DNA from: Methylocucumis oryzae
GTDB lineage: Bacteria > Pseudomonadota > Gammaproteobacteria > Methylococcales > Methylomonadaceae
Direction of reading: 5' to 3'
Assembly (NCBI RefSeq): GCF_000963695.1
Contig: NZ_LAJX01000059.1
Coordinates: 1 to 47,155 of the forward strand
DNA: 47,155 bases
This document shows, piece after piece, positions 18,982-29,290 of this stretch (position 1 is the stretch's first letter; every line of letters starts with the position of its first letter). A model generated the notes under the pieces. It saw only the letters and a program-made list of their open reading frames with translations. It did no database searches and was not told the DNA's origin. The translations under genes and the position numbers were made by a program.

Positions 18982-21900
18982 AGTGCAAGACACGGCTGGC
19001 ATGAATCGCAGTAAAACGTTCTGGCGCAAAATCCACATCGGGTAACACGCCGACTTGTGTGTTGAAACGAGCTTGCAACAGTGGATTAATGCGCTGGCTT
19101 AATAATGCTAAATGCTGAGCTTCCATATCAACGGCTAACACCGTCGCGCCTTGCTCTAGCGCGGCGATAGTCGCAATACCATAGGCGCAACCGATGTCTA
19201 AGACTTCGCCGCCGCATTGCCCAGCGTAGCTAGCAAACTCTTTGGAATACGATAATAACGTTTCCAGCATATAGCCGGTGCGGTTTAACGTTGCTACCAA
19301 ACCATGCACAGGCTCTGGCAATGCCGCTTTTAGCTTGGTGAGCACATCATCATGCTTAAGCACCGATTCTGGCTGTGTGCTTACCTCAGTTAACACGCTT
19401 AAGCGAATAGCATTGGGTTTGCTTAACGGTATGGATAACTTAGCGTCAGGTTTTGCCGTTATTAAGTCGTCTAGCCAATAACGCTCTTTAGCAAACGGAT
19501 ACGTCGTTACGCTAATGCGTTTAGGTTGACGCGGATACAGCGCGCGCCAATCGAGCTCCCCGCCCTTTACCCAATGCTGGCATAGCGCTGCAGCATCTTG
19601 ATGAGTAACACGCGTTTGGACGCCAACACCGGATTTCACACAGCCTCGAAACAGTAAATCCGTGCTTAATGAAGAGGCATTCACAAATGCCGTCAACTTG
19701 GCTAAAACGTCTGTCAGAGTGCTTGCCGTAAACGCTAAACGCTCCGCCATAGCACTTCTACCCGTTTGTAACGTAAATGCTAAATCAGCGAGCTGTACAG
19801 CCGAATCGGTCGTTATTTGTTGCTGAACCCATACCGCTAACTGCTTGGCATAGCTATGCAACGCATCAGCAGTTCGTGCGGATAAGACAATAATAGCCGG
19901 GGCAAGCACGACTGAATCGCTAGGCTGAGCGATATACTCTTCCAGCACAATATGCGCATTAACGCCACCAAAGCCAAACGAGCTAACGCCAGCCCGTCTA
20001 GGCTGGTTATCAACTGTTTGCCAAGGCTGGTTTTGATTTAATAAATAAAACGGGCTGTTGGTTAAATCCAGCATGGGATTAACCGTGGTGTTATGCAAAT
20101 TGCCGATTAAGGTTTTATGTTTAAACTGCAATAAGGTTTTAATCACCCCTGCCACACCGGCGGCCATTTCCAAATGCCCGATATGGGTTTTAACCGCGCC
20201 TAACGCACAGCCAGCGTTTTCCTGCCAATCCGTGTCGGTTTTTAACGCATTAAACGCCGCTTTCATCGCGTTAATTTCAATCGGGTCGCCTAATTCGGTA
20301 CCCGTACCGTGAGTTTCAATAAAACTTACCGTGTTAATATCAACACCGGCTTTACGGTAAGCGGTTTTTAATAACTCGGCTTGTGCTTTAGGGTTAGGCG
20401 CTGTTAATGAATTAGCGCGACCACCGTGGTTATGCGCAGTCGCTCTGATAACGCCTAACACGCCATCGCCATCAAGCTCCGCTTGGCTAAGCCGTTTTAA
20501 CACCAGAATGCCTATGCCTTCGCCCCGCACATAGCCATTGGCTTGGTTAGAAAAGGTTTTACAACGTCCATCTGGGCTTAACATACCGGCTTTGCTAAAG
20601 CTAATATGCAGCTCTGGCCCTAAAATCAAATTAACGCCACCGGCAATAGCCAAATCGCATTCGCCACTTTCTAGCGCTTGCACGGCTTTATGAATAGCGA
20701 CTAACGACGACGAACATGCCGTTTCTATCGCCTCGCTAGGGCCATGCAAATTAAGATGATAGCTAATCCGGTTAGGACCTAACGACGCAATTAACCCCGT
20801 TGAGCCGTAGCTATCGGCATGTTCTTGTCTTAGCTTATCGGCATAGGCGCTGTTCGCCGTACCGATAAATAACCCCGTGTTCGTACCGGAAAGCGAAGCC
20901 GGATCGTAACCGGCATCTTCTAACGCCTGCCAAACCGCTTGCATAAGTAAACGCTGCTGCGGGTCCATTAGCTTGGCTTCTTTCGGTGAAATACCGAAAA
21001 ACAACGCATCAAATTGCTCAACATCGTTGATAAAACCACCCCATTTAATATGGGTTTTACCTGGCTCAGTGATAGGGTCACCGTACAAGCTGCGCCAATC
21101 CCAACGCTCTGGCGGAATTTCGCTAATAGCATCGACGCCGTTGACTAAATTTTGCCAATACTGCTCAATCGTATCGGCTTTAGGAAACTTACCTGTCATG
21201 CCGATAACGGCGATAGATTGTTCGGGAAGTTGTAGGTGCGGATTTATCCGCACAGTGCGAATGAATTCGCAGCTACAATCAGAAACAAGTTGCTGTTCGG
21301 CAACAGGCTCAGCGTTTAACTGAGAAAATTGCTGTCCATGCTGAGCAAATAAATACTGGCTTAATTCAGCTACGGTGGTGTATTCAAAAAACAGCGTAGG
21401 CGTTAGCATTAAGCCATACGCCTGATTAATCGCATTAGCAAATTCGGTAAATGCAATGGAATCAAAACCGTATTGATTAAACTCGGTATAGGCGTCTAAA
21501 TCCTCTGCGTCGACTTTTAACAGTTCGGAGATTATCAATAAAAGCGCTTGTTCAAGCGACGCCGTATTTAATTGCTCACCCATACCCCCAACCTCCACCT
21601 TATCAGAGGATGGAGTTTGTCCATCTCTGATCGGCTCCTTCTCCGGGTAAGGCGAAGGCTGAGGTGGGGTTATGGCGCTGATTAAGTCAGCATCAGCATG
21701 GTTTAATACCATCGCTCTAGCCACACCTGATGCGAGTAAGCGATAAAAAGCCGTTAAACCCGCTTCGGTGGTTAAGCCTTGACGATTAAACTGACCTGCC
21801 GTCACCGTCACGTGCATACCACCGTCTTGCCATAACGGCCAATTAACACTCAAGGTTTGGCCTTGGCGTAACCCTTGACGGCAAAGCTGTTGCCGATCAT

Positions 21901-24900
21901 CGGCAAACGCATCTAAAAAGCCATTCGCCGCCGCATAACCGGCTTGGCCGATATTGCCTAGTACCGATGCGACCGATGAAAACAACACAAAGAAATCCAG
22001 CGTTAGACCTTGCGTAGCCTGGTCTAAATACTGCGTACCAGCCACTTTAGCGGCGAACACGTCGGTTAACTCGGCGGGTGTTAAATTTAGTAATAACCTA
22101 TCTTTTAACACGCCAGCGCTATGAATCACGCCGTTTAATTGACCGTAACACTGGATAATATGGCTTATTAACTGTTTTACAGCGGTAGAATTAGCCATAT
22201 CAACGCGTTGATAATCCATGACCACTGTGTTCGTGGTTACTAAATCTTGGATGCTCGCCTGTTGCTCAGCGCTTAACTCGCTTCGGCCTGCCAACACCAG
22301 TGTCACTTGCTTAACATGACGCAGGATTTCTTTGGCAAACAATTGCCCTAAACCACCGGCACCGCCGGTAATTAAATAAACGCCGCGTTCACGCCAAGGT
22401 ATAGCATAGCTTTCAGGCAATGCTAAACGCTGCCACGCAACGGTATGCGCAAGCGGTTGTTGATGCTGAATCAAACTATGTTGTGGATAACACGCACCCA
22501 CTTTAAGTTTTTCAGCGATTTGACTTAGGCTATCTTCACGCGCAACGACCAGCAATTGCGCCTGATAACGCGGATATTCCAGCGTTAAGGTTTTAAACAG
22601 TGCCGCTAAGCCGGTTAATAACGCCGTTTCGGTGCTATGGCTTAGCAACACTTGCACAAACACGGTTTGTTGTTGCGCTAGGCGAGTAAAGCGTTGCAAT
22701 TGCTGGAGTAAAACCGTTGCAACGGATTGATACGCGGTTACGCTATCCGGGTTAGTGTTTTGCCAATAATATTCCTCGGCTAACCCAAATTGGCTTAAAG
22801 CGGCTTGCTCAACCTCGTTAAAACCGTAAGCAATTAGGAGATTGGGCAGCACCGGTGTATTTAGACTTAACTCCAACGCTTGTTGATAAGGCGTAAATAA
22901 CAAGGCGTCGTCTTTAGGCTTAGCGGGTTGTGGTAATGGACGCGGCATAAAACCACGCACAGCAAGTAAAACCGCACCCTCGTTATCGCATAAGTCTATA
23001 TCGTATTGGCTTTGTTTAGCCGTGTTAGGCGTTTGGTTGGGTCGTAAGCTGGGTCTTAGCCAGGCCCAACTCTGTCCATTACAAGGCGTTGATATAATGA
23101 TTTTTTCTACTGAGAACGGTAATAACGGCGTAGCGGCTTGCTCCAGTGCGGCAAAACCGGTTAAGGCTTGCCAAGCGGAATCTAACACGCCAGGATGCAC
23201 TTTTCCGTATGTCTCAGTGATGACGGTATTAGGCAAAGCAATTTCGGCTAAGACCTGCTCATCACTAATAGCCAGTTGCACAATGCCTTGATGACTTGGC
23301 CCATACGCTAAGCCTAAAGCTTGAAACGCTCGATAACACGCTGCACCGCTACGCAGCTCGCGCACTGTTTGGCTTTTTATCGCGTTTAGCGGTATCGCTG
23401 CCAAAGCCTGCGGCTCATCGCTAATAAGTCCTTGGCAATAAACGGTTTCTGGCGCGTCAGCTTTGAAAACCATAAAACTCTGAGCATTATCAGAGCCGCG
23501 CGTTAATTTAATCACTAACTCAACCGGTTGCGTGACGATTAAAGGCCGTAACCATACGACATTGCGTAATACTGATGCGCCGGTAGCGGCGGTGACGAAC
23601 GCAATATAAGCCGCACCCGGTAGAACCGGCTGACCTAGGACATAATGGTCGCGTAAACAGGCTTCATCGCCTGATAACACAATACGATACTCGCTAGCGC
23701 TTGCGGCCGGTTTTGGCTCTGACGACGTGTTTTCTGTTACCCAATAGCGTTCCTCTGCAAACGGGTATGACGGTAAATGTAAACGTTTAGGTTTTTGTTG
23801 CTGCTGATAAAGTCCTGACCAATCGAGTTCAGCACCGTTAACCCAAGCCGTTAATAACTCGTGGATAGTATGCGTGGAATCGGCTTTAAGCTTAGGAGCA
23901 CCGCTAAGACCCACAGAGTTGGCTTGTGCGTAGTAAATCCCTGGTCCAGCGTGTTCAAAGCTGTGGGTAAACGCGGTGAGCTTAGCAACCAAGTCTGCCA
24001 TGGTTTCCGCGACAATGCCTAAGCGCTGAGCTAGCGCCACCCTACCCGTTTGCAGTGTGTAAGCCAACGCCGTTAAGTGCTGATTATCAAGCTGTTCGCG
24101 CTGAATATGCGCGATTAAGCGTTGTACTAAGACCAACAAATTAGCCTGTTTACGCGCTGATAACACGATAGCTACCGGCGTTATCGCCAGCGACGGTTTT
24201 TCTATAGCTGCGTAATGTTCTAACACCAGATGCGCATTCGCCCCGCCAACGCCAAAACCGCTGACGCCCGCCCGCAACGGTTGACCTTCGGCGGCATACC
24301 AAGCACAGGTCTCGCGCACAGGATAAAATGCACTAGCCTCTAAGCGTAAATACGGATTTAACTGCTGTAACTGCGGATTACCAGGGATAGTTTTTGCCTT
24401 CATCATCAACAACACTTTAATGACGCTGGCAATACCCGCTGCCGATTCTAAATGGCCGATATTGGCTTTCACTGAGCCTAACGCACAAGACGGCTCAGCC
24501 GGTTTAGCTAAACCTTGTTGTTGATAAAGTTGGTTAAACGCGCTGACTAACCCTTCGACTTCAATAGGGTCGCCTAAAGCTGTACCGGTACCATGCGCTT
24601 CGATATAACTCACGCTGTTAATAGGCACACCGGCACGTTGGTAGGCCGAGATTAATAACGCGTGTTGCGCTAAGGGGTTCGGGGCCGTAGGCGATGTCGC
24701 TCTACCTCCGTGGTTTTCCGCACTGCCGCGAATCACCGCATAAATTGCATCACCATCGGCTTCTGCTTGGGCCAGCCGTTTTAACACGATGGCCCCTACG
24801 CCCTCGCCTCGGCCAAAACCATCCGCTTTGGCATCAAAGGTTTTACAACACCCATCAGGGCTTAACATACCTGCTTGTTGAGCAAGTTGGGTAACTGTCG

Positions 24901-26773
24901 GTGTTAAGATTAAATTAACCCCACCTGCTATCGCCAGCTCAGCATGGCCTAGACGTAAACAATCAACGGCTCTATGAATTGCAATTAATGAGCTAGAACA
25001 GGCTGTATCTATCGCCTCGCTAGGCCCAGTAAAATTCAATAAATACGAAACCCGATTCGCCACGGCAAAATTAAACACCATATCGGGCTTATGTTTATCC
25101 TGTTGCGCCTCGGTTAATAACTCCTGATAATCGCGCGTGGTAACGCCAACGAACACACCGGTATGACTGCCTGATAAGCCTGCTACCGAGTACCCCGCAT
25201 CTTCTAACGCAGCCCACGTGCTTTGTAAAAACAATCTAAGTTGTGGGTCTAATAACGCTGCTTCGCGTGGTGATACGCCAAAGAGTAAAGGGTCAAAACA
25301 AGCCACATTGTCGATAAAACCGCCCAGTTTAATGAGGTTTTCATCGTCGCTTTGCCACCAAGCCGTGCGGTCTTTGGGTACTTCGCGAATACACACCTTT
25401 TGGTCTATTAACAATTGCCAAAACTCATTAACATCGTCAGCGCCGGGGAAACGCCCGCTCATGCCAATAATCGCAATCGCTGAATCTAATGGAGTAGCCG
25501 GTAGCTGAGGACTAGAATCGACGGTTTTAGGCGTAACAGCTTCAGGTAGCACATGAGCCGCAAATTCTGGCGCATGTTCATGAAAATAGTCGCTTAATGC
25601 GCTCAGCGTAGGATAGGCATAAAACAACGTAGGCAATACCTCTAAGCCATAACGTTGATTGAGCCGGTTAGCTAATTCAGTAAAACGAATTGAATCATAA
25701 CCGTATTGCGTTAACTCGGTATCCGCATCGATTTGATCCAGCGTTAATTTTTGTTGCTCAGCAATCATGCTGGCCAGGCGTTGTTTTAGCTCGGTTGTCT
25801 CTGGCTTTATTGGCGGCTGTTTAAGCGACTTAGTGCTATAGGCGCTAAACTGTAACGCCAACTCACCCTGCTCAGTGAACAACGCTATATCGTATACAGC
25901 TACTTCGCCCGTCATAGCTAAGCGAGGCCTCACATGCACCCAAGCGGCAACACCTGGCCGTTGAAAAATCTTAAGTTCGGCTAGGGTAAATGGTACACGT
26001 GGTGCATCACCACCACCATGTCGCATCGTCCACACTTGCGCGGCTTCAAACACGCCGTTGATTAAGCACGGATGTAAATAAAATTCAGCCGCTTGCGTTA
26101 ATAGAGCGGGTTTTAACACCAGTTTAGCTACCGCTTCGATAGGATTATCGCGGTATTCACTAATGACTTGAAAACCACTCGCTTCGCTGGTTTGCTTACC
26201 ATAAGCGCGTAACGTCAGCGCTAACACTTCATCAGCATTTAGTAACTCCGAACAGCGCGCGCGTAATGTGACTAAAGCATAGTCTAAAACAGGTTGTGGT
26301 AGCTGCTTTAACTCAAGCTTACATTGAAAATGCACTTGGCTTTGCTGCTCAGTTTGGCTAGAAATAACGCAATCATAACCGGTAGGCGTTGGCGTTAATT
26401 CTGTTAACACGGTTACTGGTTTATCGGCAACGCTTAACGGGCTAAGCCAAACGGTATTGCTGAAAACACATTGTTCGGCAACGTGGCATTCTGTCAGCGC
26501 CGCCTGCACCATTTCTAAATACGCCACGCCGGGCATGATGTTAGTTTGGTTGATTTGATGCTGAGCTAAAAAGAATTCTTCGCCCGTAAAACAACTGCTA
26601 AAACGCAAATCTTGGCCTAGGCGTTGATGTAGAAGCGGATGTATCTTTCCCTCGACCGCCATGCTTGGAGTACAAAGCTTGCTTTGTACACTGTTCGCAC
26701 CTGAGCAAGGCAAGCTTTGCACTCCCTCTGGCTTCACCCAATACGGCTCTTTGGCAAACGGATAACCTGGCAA
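18968..26773 (-). CDS. Synthase fragment 9: DH-like, ACP, KS5-DH-KR-ACP, KS6, MT start
   Basis: The longest intact piece, about 2600 aa. It opens with a dehydratase-fold domain (26644-25790) with altered motifs: HQINQTNIMP in place of HxxxGxxxxP, and HPCLING in place of HPxLLD. ACP YGYDSIRF follows (serine near 25693). KS5 has DTACSSSL and EAHGTGTALGDP. The next DH keeps HYVLGQPVLP and HPGVLDSAWQ and should be active. The KR has LITGGAGGLG, GVLKDRLLL, FSSVASVLG and GYAAAN. ACP QYGFDSIAF and KS6 (ETACSSSL, ETHGTGTELGDP, HIGHLEMAAG) follow. It ends in a SAM-methyltransferase domain with EVLDIGCAYGIATIAA. The frame breaks at 18977-18982. Two linkers carry repeat elements (21579-21675, 21230-21278), as does the entry region (26667-26725). 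Confidence 0.9.
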   Translation of the reverse strand: MPGYPFAKEPYWVKPEGVQSLPCSGANSVQSKLCTPSMAVEGKIHPLLHQRLGQDLRFSSCFTGEEFFLAQHQINQTNIMPGVAYLEMVQAALTECHVAEQCVFSNTVWLSPLSVADKPVTVLTELTPTPTGYDCVISSQTEQQSQVHFQCKLELKQLPQPVLDYALVTLRARCSELLNADEVLALTLRAYGKQTSEASGFQVISEYRDNPIEAVAKLVLKPALLTQAAEFYLHPCLINGVFEAAQVWTMRHGGGDAPRVPFTLAELKIFQRPGVAAWVHVRPRLAMTGEVAVYDIALFTEQGELALQFSAYSTKSLKQPPIKPETTELKQRLASMIAEQQKLTLDQIDADTELTQYGYDSIRFTELANRLNQRYGLEVLPTLFYAYPTLSALSDYFHEHAPEFAAHVLPEAVTPKTVDSSPQLPATPLDSAIAIIGMSGRFPGADDVNEFWQLLIDQKVCIREVPKDRTAWWQSDDENLIKLGGFIDNVACFDPLLFGVSPREAALLDPQLRLFLQSTWAALEDAGYSVAGLSGSHTGVFVGVTTRDYQELLTEAQQDKHKPDMVFNFAVANRVSYLLNFTGPSEAIDTACSSSLIAIHRAVDCLRLGHAELAIAGGVNLILTPTVTQLAQQAGMLSPDGCCKTFDAKADGFGRGEGVGAIVLKRLAQAEADGDAIYAVIRGSAENHGGRATSPTAPNPLAQHALLISAYQRAGVPINSVSYIEAHGTGTALGDPIEVEGLVSAFNQLYQQQGLAKPAEPSCALGSVKANIGHLESAAGIASVIKVLLMMKAKTIPGNPQLQQLNPYLRLEASAFYPVRETCAWYAAEGQPLRAGVSGFGVGGANAHLVLEHYAAIEKPSLAITPVAIVLSARKQANLLVLVQRLIAHIQREQLDNQHLTALAYTLQTGRVALAQRLGIVAETMADLVAKLTAFTHSFEHAGPGIYYAQANSVGLSGAPKLKADSTHTIHELLTAWVNGAELDWSGLYQQQQKPKRLHLPSYPFAEERYWVTENTSSEPKPAASASEYRIVLSGDEACLRDHYVLGQPVLPGAAYIAFVTAATGASVLRNVVWLRPLIVTQPVELVIKLTRGSDNAQSFMVFKADAPETVYCQGLISDEPQALAAIPLNAIKSQTVRELRSGAACYRAFQALGLAYGPSHQGIVQLAISDEQVLAEIALPNTVITETYGKVHPGVLDSAWQALTGFAALEQAATPLLPFSVEKIIISTPCNGQSWAWLRPSLRPNQTPNTAKQSQYDIDLCDNEGAVLLAVRGFMPRPLPQPAKPKDDALLFTPYQQALELSLNTPVLPNLLIAYGFNEVEQAALSQFGLAEEYYWQNTNPDSVTAYQSVATVLLQQLQRFTRLAQQQTVFVQVLLSHSTETALLTGLAALFKTLTLEYPRYQAQLLVVAREDSLSQIAEKLKVGACYPQHSLIQHQQPLAHTVAWQRLALPESYAIPWRERGVYLITGGAGGLGQLFAKEILRHVKQVTLVLAGRSELSAEQQASIQDLVTTNTVVMDYQRVDMANSTAVKQLISHIIQCYGQLNGVIHSAGVLKDRLLLNLTPAELTDVFAAKVAGTQYLDQATQGLTLDFFVLFSSVASVLGNIGQAGYAAANGFLDAFADDRQQLCRQGLRQGQTLSVNWPLWQDGGMHVTVTAGQFNRQGLTTEAGLTAFYRLLASGVARAMVLNHADADLISAITPPQPSPYPEKEPIRDGQTPSSDKVEVGGMGEQLNTASLEQALLLIISELLKVDAEDLDAYTEFNQYGFDSIAFTEFANAINQAYGLMLTPTLFFEYTTVAELSQYLFAQHGQQFSQLNAEPVAEQQLVSDCSCEFIRTVRINPHLQLPEQSIAVIGMTGKFPKADTIEQYWQNLVNGVDAISEIPPERWDWRSLYGDPITEPGKTHIKWGGFINDVEQFDALFFGISPKEAKLMDPQQRLLMQAVWQALEDAGYDPASLSGTNTGLFIGTANSAYADKLRQEHADSYGSTGLIASLGPNRISYHLNLHGPSEAIETACSSSLVAIHKAVQALESGECDLAIAGGVNLILGPELHISFSKAGMLSPDGRCKTFSNQANGYVRGEGIGILVLKRLSQAELDGDGVLGVIRATAHNHGGRANSLTAPNPKAQAELLKTAYRKAGVDINTVSFIETHGTGTELGDPIEINAMKAAFNALKTDTDWQENAGCALGAVKTHIGHLEMAAGVAGVIKTLLQFKHKTLIGNLHNTTVNPMLDLTNSPFYLLNQNQPWQTVDNQPRRAGVSSFGFGGVNAHIVLEEYIAQPSDSVVLAPAIIVLSARTADALHSYAKQLAVWVQQQITTDSAVQLADLAFTLQTGRSAMAERLAFTASTLTDVLAKLTAFVNASSLSTDLLFRGCVKSGVGVQTRVTHQDAAALCQHWVKGGELDWRALYPRQPKRISVTTYPFAKERYWLDDLITAKPDAKLSIPLSKPNAIRLSVLTEVSTQPESVLKHDDVLTKLKAALPEPVHGLVATLNRTGYMLETLLSYSKEFASYAGQCGGEVLDIGCAYGIATIAALEQGATVLAVDMEAQHLALLSQRINPLLQARFNTQVGVLPDVDFAPERFTAIHASRVLHFFNA
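21230..21278. repeat. Nested palindromic repeat in the linker before KS6
   Basis: Outer arms TTGTAG (21230-21235) and CTACAA (21273-21278) enclose two palindromes, TGCGGATTTATCCGCA (21237-21252) and TGCGAATGAATTCGCA (21256-21271). It is translated between the ACP and KS6 without breaking the frame. Confidence 0.8.
21579..21675. repeat. Repeat element in the KR-ACP linker
   Basis: A 97-bp segment with imperfect inverted ends (CCATACCCCC at the left, GGGGTTATGG at the right) and internal complementary words (GATGGAGTTTGTCCATC). Its translation, PPQPSPYPEKEPIRDG and following residues, is unlike any synthase linker and looks inserted. Confidence 0.65.
26667..26725. repeat. Inverted-repeat element before the DH-like domain
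   Basis: GGAGTACAAAGCTTGC at the left is matched by the complement of GCAAGCTTTGCACTCC at the right, with an inner stem TACAAAGC/GCTTTGTA at 26671-26688. It is translated as GVQSLPCSGANSVQSKLC, directly before the dehydratase-like domain. Confidence 0.7.
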
Positions 26774-26774
26774 A

Positions 26775-26993
26775 ACGCGCCCGTGTTAATGTCAACCCGT
26801 TAAATAAATGCGCGACCGAAACAACATAGCCTTGGCAAAATAGCTCGGCTAATTGCGCTAATTGGTCTAAATAAACTAAAGCCTCGCTGTCATCGGCTGA
26901 AGCCAACTGCTCAGCATAAGCTTGTAAGCCTGGTTGTGCGCTAAACCTAGGCGAGACCACGGCTTGATAAACCTGAACTAGCCTCTTATCTGA
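26775..26993 (-). CDS. Synthase fragment 8: post-KS4 linker
   Basis: About 73 codons of the flanking linker after KS4 (PGLQAYAEQLASADDSE, VVSVAHLFNGLTLTRAR). They are bounded on both sides by homopolymer shifts (26995-26998 and 26772-26775). With three A's instead of four at the second site the reading is RARLPGYPFAKEPYW, which joins fragment 9. An open frame running on to 26598 beyond the shift is not real coding. Confidence 0.72.
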
Positions 26994-29290
26994 TAAAACT
27001 GCGTTAAAACTTCCGTTAATTGCTCTACGCTAACAACCACTAACGCCAGTCTATGCGCGAAATGATGCCGTCCTACCAATAAACTGTAGCTCAACGTGGC
27101 TAGCGCATCGTTGCCCGGTTTATGTTGTACTAAATACGCAGCGACAGCCTTGACGCGTAATCGCAATGCGCTTTCGGTTTTAGCCGATAACACGAATAAA
27201 TAGCCTGGTTTTATAATGACTGGCGTAGCCGGTGCGCGGTATTCTTGTACAACGACATGGGCATTGGTACCGCTCATGCCAAACGCACTCACCGCACCTA
27301 ATCTAAGCTCGTCGGCGTTAACCTGCCAAACCTTGGTTTGTTTATTGACATAAAAGGGGCTGTTAGGCCAATCGATATGCGGATTTTCGTCTGTGCAATG
27401 TAAACTCGCGGGGATTTGTTGCTGCTGTAACGCCAACGTTAAATTAACCAGATTCACTAAACCCGAAGCGGCAAAACTATGACCGATATTGGTTTTATTC
27501 GACGTTAATGCACAATACTGAGTTTGGTCGGATTGCTGTTTAAACACTTGCGTTAATGCATTGACTTCTACTGGGTCACCTAACGGCGTGCCGGTGCCAT
27601 GCGCAACGATATAGCGAATGTCTTTCGCCTGAATACCGGCACGACGGTAAATATCATTAATGAGTTCAGCTTGGGCTAGGCCATTAGGCGCGGTAATGCC
27701 ATTGGTTTTACCATCGTAATTAAGTCCGCTAGCGCGAATCACGGCAATAACGGGGTCGCCATCCGCTTGGGCTTTGGCTAAAGGTTTTAACACCACAGCC
27801 ACAACCGCCTCACCGGGAATCATGCCATTGGCATTAGCACTAAATGCCCGACACTGGCCGTCTTTAGCCAACATTCCAGCTTGAGTTAACGCGTTAAAAC
27901 TCTCCGGCAATAGCATTAAATTAACCGCCGCTGCGACAGCCGCATCGCATTCATTGAGTTTTAAGCTCTGGCAAGCTTGATGCACCGCGACTAACCCCGA
28001 TGAACAACTGGTGTTTATCGCCATGACCGGTCCGCGTAAGTTTAAGAAATAAGCGAGTCGAGTCGCTAAAACACCTGTGTGATTGGCCGTTACACTGGCA
28101 TCATTGACTAGCCGTTGATATTCGCCTTCTTCGACGCCGACAAACATGCCAATTTTTTGCTGTGCCAGTTGTAACGGACCTATAGCCGCATCTTCTAACG
28201 CATTCCACGCCTCTTGCAATAATAAGCGTTGTCTAGGGTCTATGGTTTCGGCTTCAGCCGGTGAGAGCTCAAAAAATAACGGGTCAAATTCAGCAACACC
28301 GTTGATAAAACCTGCTTTTAATCCGGCCGTAGCTGAACCTCGTTGACTAGGCATCTCGCCTACCGTATTGACACCGTCTTTAAGATTTTGCCAAAATTCG
28401 TCTACCGTATCAGCGCCGGGAAAACGTCCGCTCATGCCGATAATTGCGATGGCATCATCGGTGTTTAACGGCATAGCCTCAACAGGCTTCATCGTGTTTA
28501 TCGTTCCCACGCTCTGCGTGGGAATGCCGCCTAAACCGCTCTGCGGTTCAGAGCGCTGCTTATAGCAATCTTCGATAGCATTACCGTGATTCTCTAACAA
28601 ATACGCGCTTAACTCGGCTATCGTCGAATAACCAAAAAACACCGACGGCGTGAGGTTAATACCAAAATACTGGCTTAACTGCCTCGCAAACGCGGTTAAG
28701 CCCATAGAATCAAAACCAAAATCGGCTAAATTCGTAGTCCTATTTAGACGGTTTTCGGCCAGATTTAAATGCTCGGCAATCATTTGCGTTAAGCGTTGTT
28801 CAACCCGTACTTGCAGCGAAACCGGCTGAAATGTTGTCGTTATTTTCGCGTCTGTCACACGCTCAGGCAGCGCCGAGACCGACTTAGCGCATGGCGTAAC
28901 ACCTAATAACCGGTTTATCTTACTCGCATCGCCCACCATAAGCAGATACGGCGTATCCGTGGGCTGGGTTAATAAATAGTCAAATACCTTTAGCCCTTGT
29001 TCAGCAGTTAATAGCGCTTGTCCTGACATCCCTAAATATAAGCGTGTGCTGTCTTCACTGCCTAACGACATACCCTCCGATTGCCATAACGGCCAGTTAA
29101 TCACTAGGGCATTATGATAACGCCCGTAAGCCAGTTGAAACCGGTTCGCTACCGCATACGCACAAGAGCCAAAATCACCTAATAGCGCCGAACTCGATGA
29201 AAAATACACGGTAAAATCTAGCACTTCGTCTGCTAAGACCTTGGCTAGCACTTGAGTACCGGTTATTTTAGGCCGTAACACTTGCTCAAA
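26978..29290 (-). CDS. Synthase fragment 7: ketoreductase end, ACP, KS4
   Basis: Completes the ketoreductase of module 3 with the Ser/Tyr/Asn active site (VYFSSSSALLG, CAYAVANRF). An ACP with DFGFDSMGL follows (serine near 28708). The linker to KS4 contains a stretch coded by two small palindromes (28504-28549). KS4 begins IAIIGMSGRFPGADTVDEF and its N-terminus is shorter than in the other KS domains, lacking the usual aromatic WxxxYYDP region. It has INTSCSSGL (Cys near 28006), VAHGTGTPLGDP and NIGHSFAASG. Like KS3 it carries PGEAVVAVVL. The frame is broken at 26995-26998 by a missing base; LSDKRLVQVYQAVV continues. Confidence 0.86.
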   Translation of the reverse strand, partial: FEQVLRPKITGTQVLAKVLADEVLDFTVYFSSSSALLGDFGSCAYAVANRFQLAYGRYHNALVINWPLWQSEGMSLGSEDSTRLYLGMSGQALLTAEQGLKVFDYLLTQPTDTPYLLMVGDASKINRLLGVTPCAKSVSALPERVTDAKITTTFQPVSLQVRVEQRLTQMIAEHLNLAENRLNRTTNLADFGFDSMGLTAFARQLSQYFGINLTPSVFFGYSTIAELSAYLLENHGNAIEDCYKQRSEPQSGLGGIPTQSVGTINTMKPVEAMPLNTDDAIAIIGMSGRFPGADTVDEFWQNLKDGVNTVGEMPSQRGSATAGLKAGFINGVAEFDPLFFELSPAEAETIDPRQRLLLQEAWNALEDAAIGPLQLAQQKIGMFVGVEEGEYQRLVNDASVTANHTGVLATRLAYFLNLRGPVMAINTSCSSGLVAVHQACQSLKLNECDAAVAAAVNLMLLPESFNALTQAGMLAKDGQCRAFSANANGMIPGEAVVAVVLKPLAKAQADGDPVIAVIRASGLNYDGKTNGITAPNGLAQAELINDIYRRAGIQAKDIRYIVAHGTGTPLGDPVEVNALTQVFKQQSDQTQYCALTSNKTNIGHSFAASGLVNLVNLTLALQQQQIPASLHCTDENPHIDWPNSPFYVNKQTKVWQVNADELRLGAVSAFGMSGTNAHVVVQEYRAPATPVIIKPGYLFVLSAKTESALRLRVKAVAAYLVQHKPGNDALATLSYSLLVGRHHFAHRLALVVVSVEQLTEVLTQFYQIRG
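28504..28549. repeat. Double hairpin repeat in the linker before KS4
   Basis: TTCCCACGC/GCGTGGGAA (28504-28524) is followed by AACCGC/GCGGTT (28534-28549). The first hairpin is the same as at 16130-16150. It is translated between an ACP and KS4. Confidence 0.75.

Noticed and set aside
26598-26774. Open frame continuing past the shift at 26772-26775
   Set aside because: Its translation is compositionally odd and overlaps the conserved LPGYPFAKEPYW and dehydratase-like sequence in the other frame.
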